DNA of 64,000 nucleotides from Caulobacter rhizosphaerae (GTDB lineage Bacteria; Pseudomonadota; Alphaproteobacteria; Caulobacterales; Caulobacteraceae). The first letter of the stretch is position 1. The number at the start of each line of letters is the position of its first letter. Under the pieces are notes generated by a model that saw only the letters and a program-made list of their open reading frames with translations, did not search any database and was not told the DNA's origin. The position numbers and the translations under genes were made by a program. The stretch spans positions 4,704,501-4,768,500 of the forward strand of contig NZ_CP048815.1 of assembly GCF_010977555.1 (NCBI RefSeq), in the 5' to 3' direction. Shown here in pieces: positions 16,911 through 26,057 of the stretch.

Positions 16911-17384
16911 CTAGAGCGCCACCTCGACGCTCGCCTCGTGCGCCACCGGGAAGTTCAGCGAATTGGCCACGAAGCACTTGGCGTTGGCCTCGTGATGCAG
17001 GGCCAGGGCCTTGGCCGGGTCCGAGCCCGCCGCGATCGTCACGTGGGGGCGCAAGGTCGCGCCCTCGAAGCGGCCGCCGCCGGTCTCGTCCTCGACCATC
17101 ACCGCCGTGGCTTCGTCGCGATAGGCGGTGACCACCACGCCGTTCACGGCGCACAGGTGCAGGTACCACAGCTGGTGGCACGAACTGATCGAGGCCAGCA
17201 GCAGCTCCTCGGGGTTCCAGCGCGCCGGATCCCCCCGGAAGCTGGGATCGGACGAGCCGAGAAGCGCCGGCTTGCCCTCGGCGGCGACCTCGTAGGCCCG
17301 CTCGTAGGACCGGTAGCTGGCCGTGCCCTCGCCGGCGTTTCCCGTCCAGGTCAGGGTCGTGGCGTAGCGGTGCGACTTGGACAT
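16911..17384 (-). CDS. OsmC-family peroxide-detoxifying protein
   Basis: The start at 17384 (MSKSHRYATTLTWTGN) gives 157 residues, the normal OsmC length; the open frame continues upstream but without family sequence. The two redox Cys are C69 in ASISSCHQLW and C137 in NAKCFVANSLNFPV. The substrate-pocket Glu is in NPEELLLAS. OsmC proteins are cytoplasmic dimers that reduce organic hydroperoxides. The subgroup with YLHLCAVNGVVV resembles the YhfA-like OsmC branch. A REP-like pair lies just upstream. Confidence 0.9.
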   Translation of the reverse strand: MSKSHRYATTLTWTGNAGEGTASYRSYERAYEVAAEGKPALLGSSDPSFRGDPARWNPEELLLASISSCHQLWYLHLCAVNGVVVTAYRDEATAVMVEDETGGGRFEGATLRPHVTIAAGSDPAKALALHHEANAKCFVANSLNFPVAHEASVEVAL

Positions 17385-17431
17385 GGGCGGGCTCCTCTTT
17401 TGCGAGGGAGATAGCGCGCTCCCGCCCCGCC

Positions 17432-17517
17432 GAAAACCTCGTCCTTCGACAAGCTCAGGATGAGGTTTTCGACTGTCCGGGAAATTGGTCTTATCCTGAG
17501 CCCGCCGAAGGGCGAGA
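17432..17517. repeat. REP-like palindrome (TCCTTCGACAAGCTCAGGA family)
   Basis: GAAAACCTC and GAGGTTTTC (17432-17440, 17462-17470) bracket the core CCTTCGACAAGCTCAGGA. A degenerate half unit (TTATCCTGAGCCCGCCGAAGG) follows. The same core appears at 46025-46104, and a relative at 30549 and 36110. Confidence 0.8.
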
Positions 17518-17548
17518 CCACGCGAGGCGTCTGAACGCCGATGCGCCC

Positions 17549-18268
17549 TCACGCTTCCCTGCGGACCCGCTTCTTCAGGAACATCGCCGCGTCGGCCTCG
17601 GCCAGGGCGACTTCGGGGTCGGCGCCCGGCTCGATCTCGCGCGCGCCCCACGAGATGCGCAGCGGCACGGACCACTCGCCCACCTGCACCGGCCTGCCTC
17701 GCACGGCGGCGGCCAGGGTCTCGGCCTTGGCGGCGGCGGTCTGCTGGTCGGCCTGGACCAGCAGCACGGCGAACTCGTCGCCGCCGATCCGGCCCACCAC
17801 GTCGGTTTCGCGGACATGGGCCTGCAGGCGCTCGGCCACGGCCTTGAGGGCCTGGTCGCCGGCTGCGTGGCCGAAGCGGTCGTTGACGGCCTTGAAGCCG
17901 TCCAGGTCGAAGAACACCAGGCTGGCGGGCGAGCCGTAGCGCTGGGCGAAGGCGGCGACCCGCTTGATTTCGCGCAGGAAGGCCCGGCGGTTCAGCACCG
18001 GCGCCAGGACGTCCAGGTCGGCCAGCCCCTGGGCCTCGCCCAGCTTGAACTTCAGCCGGGCGACCTCGTTGCGCAGGTCGTCGATCTCGACCATCAGGGT
18101 CTTGAGCGCCGCCTGCACCTGCGGGGTCAGGTCGGCCTCCGACAGCCCCAGGAACCCGGCCGTATCGGCCGCCACCACCGCCCGCGCCACCGCCGGCCCG
18201 GCGGCCTCGGTCAGGGCCCGGCGACGGATGGCCGAGAAGGATTCGGTGCGGGCGCTGGTGATCTTCAT
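17549..18268 (-). CDS. Diguanylate cyclase with N-terminal coiled coil
   Basis: The 239-residue product (from ATG 18268) has a helical N-terminal part with a probable coiled coil at about 55-80 (LMVEIDDLRNEVARLKFKLGEAQ). A GGDEF domain follows from about 85. The active site is intact (IGGDEF, 161-166; substrate Asp in FFDLDGFKAVND), and the RETD at 153-156 is a proper RxxD inhibitory site, so product feedback is expected. There is no membrane segment. It should make c-di-GMP in the cytoplasm; in Caulobacter this signal feeds PopA-dependent CtrA proteolysis. The start is uncertain because no good ribosome-binding site is seen; a start at 18340 is also open. Divergent from purE. Confidence 0.88.
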   Translation of the reverse strand: MKITSARTESFSAIRRRALTEAAGPAVARAVVAADTAGFLGLSEADLTPQVQAALKTLMVEIDDLRNEVARLKFKLGEAQGLADLDVLAPVLNRRAFLREIKRVAAFAQRYGSPASLVFFDLDGFKAVNDRFGHAAGDQALKAVAERLQAHVRETDVVGRIGGDEFAVLLVQADQQTAAAKAETLAAAVRGRPVQVGEWSVPLRISWGAREIEPGADPEVALAEADAAMFLKKRVRREA

Positions 18269-18551
18269 GCGACGTCGGGAACCACAGGGGGAATCACTTG
18301 CAGTGAAGCTCCAGCATTTCTGCGTTCTTTCATTAACCATGACAATGGTGACACGCCTGTGTCGCAGCGTCGCGGCGTCGCCCTATCCCTTCGGATCGCC
18401 TGGGCTTTTCCCGAGGTTCATTCGGTGAGAACGGGCTTTGGCGCTTTGACGCCAGGGGCTATAAGGCCCGCGATTCACGGCCGTCAGGTCACGGAGCGCG
18501 CCAAAACCTTTGAGGGGCGCTCCACCGCCGCCTCTAGGGAAATCGTCGCCG

Positions 18552-19051
<500 letters not shown>

Positions 19052-19052
<1 letters not shown>

Positions 19053-20137
19053 TGAGCACCTTTCCCCTGCCCCCTGGTTCCACGATCGGCATCCTCGGCG
19101 GGGGACAGCTGGGCCGCATGCTGGCCCTGGCCGCCGCCCGCCTGGGCTTCGACGTGGTGATCCTCGATCCCGAGGAGAACAGCCCGGCCGGCCGCGTGGT
19201 CGCCCGCCAGATCGTCGGCGCCTATGACGACCGCTGGTCGCTCAAGCGCCTGGCCGAGGCCTGCCACGTCGTCACCTACGAGTTCGAGAACGTGCCGGCC
19301 GCCACGGTCGCCGAGCTGACCGCCCAGGGCGTGCTGGTCGCCCCCGGCGCCAAGGCCCTGGCCGCGGCGCAGGACCGGGTGGTGGAAAAAACCTTCCTGG
19401 CCGAGATCGGCGTGCCCACCGTCGCCTTCGCCGCCGTCGAGACGGCCGACGACCTGGCCGCCGCCGTGGCCAGGATCGGCGCCCCGTCGCTGCTGAAGAC
19501 CCGCCGCGAGGGCTATGACGGCAAGGGCCAGGCCTGGGTGCAGCGCCCCGCCGACGCCCCGGCCAGCTTCGACAGGATCGGCCAGCGGCCGGCCATCCTC
19601 GAGGCCCCGGCCGACTTCGTGCGCGAGCTGTCGGTGATCGCCGCCCGCGGCCGCGACGGCGAGATCGCCTGCTATCCGCTGTCGGACAACCACCACGAGG
19701 GCGGCGTCCTGCGCCGCACCAGCGCGCCGGCCAAGGTCTCGAGCGCCACCCGCGACCAGGCCGAGGCCATCGCCGCCCGGATCCTGACCGCCCTGGAATA
19801 TGTCGGCGTGATCGGGGTCGAGCTGTTCGAGCTGGCCGGCGGCAAGCTGCTGGTCAACGAGTTCGCCCCGCGAGTGCACAACACCGGCCACTGGACCCAG
19901 GACGGCTGCGAGGTCGACCAGTTCGAGCAGCACATCCGCGCCGTCGCCGGCTGGCCCCTGGGCCCCACCGCCCCCCGCGCCCATGTCGAGATGACCAACC
20001 TGCTGGGCCTCGAGGTCGACGCCTGGGCCAAGCTGGCGGCCGAACCCGAGACCCGCATCCACCTCTACGGCAAGGGCGAGGCCCGGCCGGGGCGGAAGAT
20101 GGGGCATGTGAACAGGTTGCGGGGGTTGAAGGACTAG
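19052..20137 (+). CDS. purK: N5-carboxyaminoimidazole ribonucleotide synthase PurK
   Basis: The 361-residue ATP-grasp enzyme starts at the ATG that shares its A with the purE stop. GILGGGQLGRMLALAA is at residues 8-23. SLLKTRREGYDGKGQ near 148-162 forms the ATP-grasp lid, and LFELAGGKLLVNEFAPRVHNTGHWT (in parts, about 259-283) carries the metal and ribonucleotide contacts. PurK uses ATP and bicarbonate to carboxylate AIR for PurE. Its stop shares a CTAG with the stop of the convergent gene at 20134. Confidence 0.97.
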
Positions 20138-20862
20138 GCGCGGCGAGGCCCTGCGGCGGGCCTTAGCTTGACCAGATCTCGGACCCGTCGCCAGATCGCC
20201 CGGATCGCGACGACGGCCAGCGCGACGCCTGCGAGCGCCATCGCCACCCTCATGCCTCTGCCGTTATTGTCGACGGCTTTGTCGACGATGACCTCGCCGT
20301 CCATCCGCAAGTCCCGGATCTCGCTGCCGAAGGCTTCCATCTCGACATGCTCGGGCTCCGGCCAGCGGGGCAGCGCTCGCCACTTGGCCAGGGCCGGACA
20401 GTTGTTCCGCGGATGCTGCCGCGACCCGCACCAGAACTGGAAGGCTCGCCCATCGGGCATGATGACGAGCCTGGACAATGACCGGACCTCGATCGGTTTG
20501 CCCGACACCACGGTCGGCGGGGGATCGGGGAGGAAAGTCAGGACCATGAGGATCGCGGACAAAGGCAGGGCCGCGCTCCAGGAGGCCAGTTCCGCGCGCG
20601 CCCGGCTTGAGCGCGCCGCATGGCTTCGCAGGGGCTGATCCCCGAGACGGCGGTGAAGGAGGATCGCGACCGTCGCCAAGGCGATCGTCAGCAGGCCCGA
20701 CGCCGCGAAGGCGGCGAACTTCGTCAGCAGCCCGAGAGCCACCGCGGCGGCGCCGAGCATCGCCATGCCGACGGCGCACTCGATCCAGCGTCGTCTGTTC
20801 TGGAGCGTGCGGGAAATCGACTTAGACCCAAGCGCCGCCTGATCCGGACTCCGAACGGCCAA
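20134..20862 (-). CDS. Hypothetical membrane protein
   Basis: The 242-residue frame opens at a TTG (20862) and I see no strong ribosome-binding site; an ATG at 20766 is an alternative start. Hydrophobic segments at about 29-50, 55-70 and 95-112 and a C-terminal one at about 205-222 suggest four membrane spans. A periplasmic domain of about 85 residues lies between spans 3 and 4, with two Cys (FWCGSRQHPRNNC). No family is recognised. It is convergent with purK and may be species-specific. Confidence 0.6.
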   Translation of the reverse strand: MAVRSPDQAALGSKSISRTLQNRRRWIECAVGMAMLGAAAVALGLLTKFAAFAASGLLTIALATVAILLHRRLGDQPLRSHAARSSRARAELASWSAALPLSAILMVLTFLPDPPPTVVSGKPIEVRSLSRLVIMPDGRAFQFWCGSRQHPRNNCPALAKWRALPRWPEPEHVEMEAFGSEIRDLRMDGEVIVDKAVDNNGRGMRVAMALAGVALAVVAIRAIWRRVRDLVKLRPAAGPRRA

Positions 20863-21172
20863 GGGCGGAAGCTCGGCCTTTCAAGGTCAAGCTATCCAAT
20901 ATGCGCTCCTGGAGGAAGAGCCAGACCTTGCCGCCGCCCGATCGCCAGGGCAGCCCCCCTGCACCCAGACACCAGCCGAGACGATCGGCATAGCGGTTCC
21001 CGACGGCGCGGAAGCGATGCGACCTTTCCTGCCGGCCAAGGACTAGATCCCGTCGGTGGGATTGTGGATCACGGTGTTCATGGCGGCCTCGCCGCTTTTG
21101 TCTTGTGAGCTTGGCGTCCAAAGCCTAGCGGAAAGACGCGCCGTCGGTGTGACGGTCTTGGCGGAGACAGGC
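20863..21172. other. Gap without a supported gene
   Basis: This 310-nt stretch upstream of the racemase gene holds open frames on both strands, but none has a good start, ribosome-binding site or family resemblance. Its last part must contain the racemase promoter. A short minus-strand peptide frame at about 21050-21080 stops after a dozen codons. Confidence 0.4.
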
Positions 21173-21877
21173 GTGGCCGAACAAGCGTGCATAGGCCTGA
21201 TCGGCGGCATGAGCTGGGAGAGCTCGGCCCAGTACTACCGCCTGATCAACGAGGGTGTCCGCGACCGCCTGGGCGGGGTGGCGTCGGCCCGCACGCTGAT
21301 GTGGTCGTTCGACTTCGCCCGGATCGAGGCCCTGCAGCACGCCGGCGACTGGGACGCCCTGGCCGGCGAGATGGCCGAGGCCGCCCGTGTGCTCGAGAAA
21401 GGCGGCGCCGACGCCCTGGTCCTGTGCACCAACACCATGCACCGTTGCGCCGGGGCTATCGAGGCGGCGGTGGACATTCCCCTGCTGCACATCGCCGATC
21501 CCACGGCGGCGGCGATCCAGGCGGCCGGCCTGACGAAGATCGGCCTGCTGGGCACGGCCTTCACCATGGAGCAGGACTTCTACCGCGGCCGGCTGGAGGC
21601 GCGGTTCGGCCTGGAGGTGCTGATTCCCGACGCGGAAGACCGCGTGGCCGTGCACGGCGTCATCTATCGCGAGCTGGTGGCCGGCCAGGTGCTGGACGCC
21701 TCGCGCGAGGTCTACCGCGACGTGATCCAGCGGCTGGTCGATCGCGGCGCGCAGGGGATCATCCTCGGGTGCACCGAGATCATGCTGCTGATCGGCCAGG
21801 CCGACAGCCCCGTGCCGGTGTTCGACACCACGACCCTGCATGCGATGGCGGCGGTGGACCGGGCGCTGGGGGCGTAA
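21173..21877 (+). CDS. Aspartate/glutamate racemase family protein
   Basis: The start is a GTG at 21173 with GGAG 6 nt upstream, so the protein begins just before the family motif IGLIGGMSWESSAQYYRLIN. Upstream in-frame ATGs lack support. The 234-residue product has the two catalytic Cys of cofactor-independent racemases, C85 in LVLCTNTMH and C200 in ILGCTEI. It resembles the YgeA/RacX branch, which racemises aspartate or other amino acids; the substrate is not evident. D-amino acids from such enzymes may enter peptidoglycan. No partner genes are nearby. Confidence 0.9.
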   Translation: MAEQACIGLIGGMSWESSAQYYRLINEGVRDRLGGVASARTLMWSFDFARIEALQHAGDWDALAGEMAEAARVLEKGGADALVLCTNTMHRCAGAIEAAVDIPLLHIADPTAAAIQAAGLTKIGLLGTAFTMEQDFYRGRLEARFGLEVLIPDAEDRVAVHGVIYRELVAGQVLDASREVYRDVIQRLVDRGAQGIILGCTEIMLLIGQADSPVPVFDTTTLHAMAAVDRALGA

Positions 21878-21969
21878 GAGCCCTCAGTCGCTTCGCGACA
21901 GCTCTGGGGAGCGACTGCGCACTGGAGATCCTGCCCTCTGGGGGAGGTGGCCCGGAGGGCCGGAGGGGG

Positions 21970-22638
21970 TCAGCCTCGCCCGTACCGCATCCGCGCCAGG
22001 GCCCCGGCCACCTCGGCGGCCATGTTCATCGGCTTGATCCCGGCTTTCCACTTTTCGAAGGCCATGACGTTGTCGATGCGGCCGTCCAGGTGCTTGAGCG
22101 CCGACTCGCGGCCGGACGCCATGTCGACCGCCAGGGTCGAGACCAGGATCCCCGACAGGATCGCGCGCTTGGAATAGTGATTCTCGTCAGTCGCCGTGTC
22201 GCCGGCCCAGCGCCACAGGACGTCGGCGCTTTCCCAGACCAGGGTCAGGGCCAGTGGCAGGTGGGTCGGAAAGGCCAGGAAGGCCGCCAGCCTGCGCAGG
22301 GCCTCGGCGTCTTGCTGGGCCGCGTCGAGCCGCGCGACGACGCCGGCGCGGATCTTGTCGCGGATCTTGGCTGGCGGCGGATCCAGCGCCTTCAGCGCGG
22401 CCAGGGCCGCCTTGTCGTGGCGGCGCGACAGCAGGGCGGCCAGGTCGCGGGGGCCTTGCGGCAGCAGCAGTTGCGCCTCGCCGGCCTTGAGACCGGCGGC
22501 CTCGGCCGCGGCCCGGACCAGACCGGCGTTCCAGCCCAGGCGCGAAGCCAGGCGCAAGGCCGCGTCCAGCACCCGCTGCTCGGCCTGGTCGGCCCAATCC
22601 CCGGGTCCATCCTTGGAGGTGTCGGCTGTCTGCGTCAT
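21970..22638 (-). CDS. COQ9-family protein
   Basis: The 222-residue product resembles COQ9/TetR-like lipid-binding proteins: a helical N-terminus with LGWNAGLVRAAAEAAGL, then a region with LVWESADVLWRWAGDTATDENHYSKR (in parts, about 135-160) that is the most conserved COQ9 block. The closing WKAGIKPMNMA is also typical. COQ9 binds isoprene lipids and helps present ubiquinone precursors to COQ7. In alphaproteobacteria it often sits divergent from rpsU, as here. The direct role in this organism is inferred from family. Confidence 0.92.
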   Translation of the reverse strand: MTQTADTSKDGPGDWADQAEQRVLDAALRLASRLGWNAGLVRAAAEAAGLKAGEAQLLLPQGPRDLAALLSRRHDKAALAALKALDPPPAKIRDKIRAGVVARLDAAQQDAEALRRLAAFLAFPTHLPLALTLVWESADVLWRWAGDTATDENHYSKRAILSGILVSTLAVDMASGRESALKHLDGRIDNVMAFEKWKAGIKPMNMAAEVAGALARMRYGRG

Positions 22639-22788
22639 GAATCCGAGTCTATACGGGAGTTTAGGCCGCGTCGCGATGGACAGAGCGCCCCGCCTCTGCT
22701 ATCAGCCGCCCCTCGTCGCCCGGGAGATCCCTTTCCGGGCTTATCAGGTTTTGTTCGCCCGCCCGGCCCCTGAGAGGGACTCGGGAAG

Positions 22789-23058
22789 ATGGTCGGGCCG
22801 TCGAATGGAGAGAGACCCCTGGTCCAGATTTTCGTCCGCGACAACAACGTCGATCAGGCGCTCAAGGCCCTGAAGAAGAAGATGCAACGCGAAGGCTCGT
22901 TCCGCGAAATGAAGCGGCACGTGCATTACGAAAAGCCGTCGGAAAAGCGCGCGCGCCAAAAGGCCGAAGCCGTCCGCCGCGCCCGCAAGCTGGCCCGCAA
23001 GCGCGCCCAGCGCGAAGGCCTGCTGCCGATGCCGAAGAAGCCGGCCGGCGCGCGTTAA
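22789..23058 (+). CDS. rpsU: 30S ribosomal protein S21
   Basis: The product contains the S21 sequence [20 protein letters not shown] and ends in a long basic tail ([22 protein letters not shown]), as in alphaproteobacterial S21. Two starts are possible. The ATG at 22789 adds ten residues ([10 protein letters not shown]) that do not belong to the family. A CTG at 22819 has GGAG 8 nt upstream and would give the family's MVQIF opening and 79 residues. I list the ATG coordinates but think the CTG likely. S21 helps the 30S subunit bind mRNA at initiation. A strong terminator follows. Confidence 0.95.
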   Translation: MVGPSNGERPLVQIFVRDNNVDQALKALKKKMQREGSFREMKRHVHYEKPSEKRARQKAEAVRRARKLARKRAQREGLLPMPKKPAGAR

Positions 23059-23085
23059 GCGACGCTTCCAGGTTTCTGGACACAT

Positions 23086-23121
23086 AAGCCCGCGTGGAGC
23101 GATCCACGCGGGCTTTGTTTT
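23086..23121 (+). terminator. Intrinsic terminator of rpsU
   Basis: AAGCCCGCGTGGA and TCCACGCGGGCTT form a 13-bp perfect stem with a 4-nt loop, followed by TGTTTT. Confidence 0.9.
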
Positions 23122-23146
23122 GGGTGTTGAGTGGGCCGCACGCTCA

Positions 23147-23265
23147 CTTGCCCCCACACCTGACCGCTTCGCGGTCTGTCCGCCCCCACAGGGGGCGGAG
23201 CCTTGCGACTCGGGTTCTTCCCCCTGTGGGGGAAAACGGTCGCGAAGCGACCCGTAGGGGGCAAG
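23147..23265. repeat. Compound intergenic palindrome
   Basis: Outer arms CTTGCCCCC / GGGGGCAAG enclose smaller hairpins: GACCGCTTCGCGGTC, CCGCCCCCACAGGGGGCGG, CCCCCTGTGGGGG and GGTCGCGAAGCGACC. The whole is a near-complete fold-back of about 119 nt between the rpsU terminator and the hydrolase gene. Confidence 0.75.
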
Positions 23266-23267
23266 CG

Positions 23268-24227
23268 CTAGCCGCCCTTCCCTGTCCCTCCCACGAACTC
23301 CACCGCCTTGACGATATGGCCCGCGAACGACTCGCCCAGCAGCCGCGTGTGGCTGGCGGCCTCCACGTGATCCACATAGCCGCGCTTCGACCGCTCGGCC
23401 GGCGCGGACTGCATGGCCTTGCGCCGCTCGCGCCCCTTGACCGGTCCGGCCGTGACCACCGCCACCGGCCAGGCCGGATCATAGGCCGGCTCGGCGACCG
23501 CCTGCTGGGCCGATTGGGGCCATAGGGCCACTTCGGCGGCGGCGGTGCGGTTGTGGCGGCCGTTGGCGAAGGCCCAGCGCTTCTCGGCCTGGGCGGCGGG
23601 CGGCAGGCCGATCTTGTCGCCCAGGCCGGTATGGGCCAGCGGCTTGAACAGCCCCAGCGACGCCCCCCGCGCCGCCCAGCGGGACGCCGCCGTGAAGGCC
23701 TTGATGAACGGCTTGAACGCTTCGGTCTCCGAGGCGTCGGCCGTCGCGGCGTCGACCAGCACCAAGCCTGCCACCTGCCTTGGATTGCGGCCGGCGTATT
23801 CGCGCAGGCGCAGGCCGGCCATCGAGTGGCCGACCAGGATGAACGGTCCCTTTTCGCCCGAGGCGGCGACCAGCTTCTCGAAGTCCGAGACGATGGCCAG
23901 GCCGTCGCGCGGCGCAGGTCCCGGTGGCGAGAAGCCCATGCCGGCCCGGTCATAGGCGCAGGATCGCCAGCCGGCGGCGCTCAGGGCGTCCTGAGTGGCG
24001 CCCCAGTCGGCGGCGAAGCCGAAGGCGCCGGCCTCCAGCCAGACCAGCGGCCGCTCGCCTTGGGAGGGCCCTTCGCAGACCAGCCGCAGTTGCCGCCCCT
24101 CGCCGATGTCGACCATCCGGCCCCGCGGGACGGGGTGGCTGGCCGCCGACATCAGGCCGCCCGCCGCGATGAAGGAAAGAAGGAGAAGAGCGAATCCGGC
24201 AAGGGCGCGTCCGACGAACTTGAGCAT
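23268..24227 (-). CDS. Alpha/beta hydrolase, membrane-anchored or secreted
   Basis: The 319-residue product begins with a hydrophobic segment (about 8-28) that is a signal peptide or anchor. The hydrolase fold has LEAGAFGFAADW near the oxyanion region, YDRAGMGFS (about 92-100) and the nucleophile elbow GHSMAG. A His near the C-terminus (DHVEAASH) completes a probable Ser-Asp-His triad. The substrate is unknown; esterase or lipase activity is the general expectation. It is not clearly in an operon. Confidence 0.87.
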   Translation of the reverse strand: MLKFVGRALAGFALLLLSFIAAGGLMSAASHPVPRGRMVDIGEGRQLRLVCEGPSQGERPLVWLEAGAFGFAADWGATQDALSAAGWRSCAYDRAGMGFSPPGPAPRDGLAIVSDFEKLVAASGEKGPFILVGHSMAGLRLREYAGRNPRQVAGLVLVDAATADASETEAFKPFIKAFTAASRWAARGASLGLFKPLAHTGLGDKIGLPPAAQAEKRWAFANGRHNRTAAAEVALWPQSAQQAVAEPAYDPAWPVAVVTAGPVKGRERRKAMQSAPAERSKRGYVDHVEAASHTRLLGESFAGHIVKAVEFVGGTGKGG

Positions 24228-24308
24228 GCAAGCACTCTAGACAAGCGACCATGTCCGTCGAGTGACGGCGGCGTGGAAAACCGGTGCAGCGTCTGACCTG
24301 CCTTGGAC

Positions 24309-25103
24309 CTAGCCGTCGACGACGTTGATCCGCATACGAACGCGGCCGCCCTTGACGCGGGTGACCACGCCCTCGTCGTCGGCCGCCATCTTGCCGGCCA
24401 TCTGGGCCTTCACGCCTTCCGGCCACCGCGACACCTGGGCCAGGCGCACCTTGCGGCCCACCTTGGCGGCGGCCTTCAGCGGCAGGTCGTCCTTCTCGGC
24501 GAAGGTCTTGCCCATGAACAGCGCCGGGTTCAGCGGCTTGCCGGCCTTGTTGCGCAGCTCGAAGTGCAGGTGCGAGCCGGTCGAGCGGCCGCTGTTGCCG
24601 ACATAGGCTACGGTGGTCCCGCGCTTGACATAGGTCCCGCGCTTGAGGCCCGCGTCTCGGCCCAGATGGGCGTAGAGGGTGCGGAAGCCGTCCTTGTGCG
24701 CCACCTCGACGAAACGGCCGTAGGAGCCGCTGACGCCGCTCCTGGTGACGATGCCGTCGGTGACGACATGCACGGGCGCGCCGGCCGGGGCGGCGATGTC
24801 GACGCCCTCGTGCAGGCGGCCGTTCTCTTCCCACGGCATCTGGCGCAGGCCGAACGGCGAGTTGATCACCCGGCCCGGCAGCGGGGCGTCAAACACGAAG
24901 GCGGGCGGCGGGGGCGGCGGCGGCTCGGGCGCCGTAACGGGCGCGACCGCGGGAGCCGGGGCGGGCTTGTCCAGGTCGGCGTTCATCGCGCCGATGGCCG
25001 TGACGGCGTTGACCATGCCCCAGACCACGATGGCCCCACCTGCCGCGGCGAAGGCGGCCAGGGAGTAGGGAGAGGCGGTTGCGGCCAGGACTCGTGACGC
25101 CAA
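24309..25103 (-). CDS. M23-family peptidoglycan endopeptidase, membrane-anchored
   Basis: The 264-residue product starts at a TTG (25103) with GAGG 8 nt upstream. A membrane segment spans about residues 15-39, followed by a Pro/Ala-rich linker (44-67). The LytM domain has zinc ligands H98 and D102 (LHEGVD), and the HLH motif with H180 (GSHLHFEL). The ligands are complete, so it should be an active endopeptidase cutting peptidoglycan cross-bridges in the periplasm, unlike degenerate LytM activators. The C-terminal 60 residues after LNPALFMG are basic and of unknown role. Confidence 0.92.
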   Translation of the reverse strand: MASRVLAATASPYSLAAFAAAGGAIVVWGMVNAVTAIGAMNADLDKPAPAPAVAPVTAPEPPPPPPPAFVFDAPLPGRVINSPFGLRQMPWEENGRLHEGVDIAAPAGAPVHVVTDGIVTRSGVSGSYGRFVEVAHKDGFRTLYAHLGRDAGLKRGTYVKRGTTVAYVGNSGRSTGSHLHFELRNKAGKPLNPALFMGKTFAEKDDLPLKAAAKVGRKVRLAQVSRWPEGVKAQMAGKMAADDEGVVTRVKGGRVRMRINVVDG

Positions 25104-25231
25104 GAGCGATCCTCACAGACGGTCGGTCGACCCAAGGGACCGCGCCAAAGCGCGCTTCCATCCCACAGGCGACCTTTCGGGATGATGAAGGCGGGCTCTA
25201 TGACGCGCCCATGCGGCGAAAAGGCGGCGCA

Positions 25232-25429
25232 CCTTAACCATTCGTCAAGCATGACCCTGAATCAGCCGACAGACGTTCGGCGAAACATTACGGGATGTTC
25301 AGAACATTACTTCGCGTACACTTCTTTAATTACACGTCATGAAGGACACGTAACGAGTATTCGCGAGAAGTTGAGAGTATATCTTTGGACATGGGGCGCA
25401 GGGACGCGCCGGGACAAAGGAACACTCCA
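25232..25429 (+). promoter_or_regulatory. Upstream region of the first UrcA gene (duplicated)
   Basis: This AT-richer stretch is matched by 25871-26057 before the second UrcA gene. Shared pieces are CCTTAAC, AAGCAT, GTCATGAA, GAGTATT, GAGAGTA and CTTTGG, then ACTCCA directly before ATG. Conservation in both copies suggests promoter and leader elements; the regulator is unknown. The rest of 25104-25231 holds nothing recognised. Confidence 0.55.
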
Positions 25430-25780
25430 ATGCGCAAGTTCATGACCAGCCTGGCCGCCGTGGCCACCGTCACCCTCGCCGCCGTGCCCGCCCTGGGCCT
25501 GCTGCAGGCCGCCCACGCCGCCGAGCCGACCGCCACGGTTTCCCTGGTCGGCCTGAACCTCTCCAACCCCGCCCACGCCGCCGAATTCCTGGCTCGCGTT
25601 GACACCGCCGGCGAACGCGTCTGCGGGGCTAAGGCCCGCACCAACCCGGGTGGCGATTTCACGATGGCCGGCTGCAAGGTCGCGGTCCGCAGCCAGGCCG
25701 CCTCGCAACTGTCCAGGAGCCAGCGCCAAAGCCTGCACATGGCCAGCCGCGCCGCCCCGGTGACCGTCGCCGTCCGCTGA
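25430..25780 (+). CDS. UrcA-family secreted protein, copy 1
   Basis: The ATG at 25430 gives 116 residues with a Sec signal (about 1-28, cut after AAHA). The mature part fits the UrcA family: VSLVGLNLSNPAHAAEFLARVDTAGERVCG, with two conserved Cys (in ERVCGAK and MAGCKVAV) that probably form a disulfide. UrcA proteins are small periplasmic proteins of unknown function common in Caulobacterales and sphingomonads. It is followed by its own terminator and by a paralogue at 26058 of the same layout. Confidence 0.85.
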   Translation: MRKFMTSLAAVATVTLAAVPALGLLQAAHAAEPTATVSLVGLNLSNPAHAAEFLARVDTAGERVCGAKARTNPGGDFTMAGCKVAVRSQAASQLSRSQRQSLHMASRAAPVTVAVR

Positions 25781-25805
25781 GCGACCGCATGACGCGCCAA
25801 AAGCA

Positions 25806-25839
25806 AAAGCCCCCGGATGGTAACATTCGGGGGCTTTTT
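25806..25839 (+). terminator. Intrinsic terminator of UrcA copy 1
   Basis: AAAGCCCCCG and CGGGGGCTTT form the stem, followed by a T run. Confidence 0.85.
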
Positions 25840-25870
25840 CAGCACCAAGCGCCACCTTAGAGACGGCGAA

Positions 25871-26057
25871 CCTTAACTATTGACGAAGCATAACCATAGC
25901 TGGACGATACGCAAAATCTCCCATATCATCTATAATACTCAATATTATCTTTCCTAAATTCCTTGTCATGAATGAAATGTGATGAGTATTTACAATAATA
26001 CGAGAGTACACCCTTTGGCGCCGGGAGAAACAAGCACCAAATCGAGGGACAACTCCA
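25871..26057 (+). promoter_or_regulatory. Upstream region of the second UrcA gene (duplicated)
   Basis: This is the counterpart of 25232-25429 and one of the most AT-rich stretches of the window. CCTTAAC at 25871 lies 187 nt from the ATG, against 198 nt in copy 1. Confidence 0.55.

Noticed and set aside
20822..21121. Minus-strand frame of 99 codons and a short RidA-like peptide start near 21080
   Set aside because: No ribosome-binding site or family match; the RidA-like reading ends in a stop after 12 codons and does not resume in another frame.
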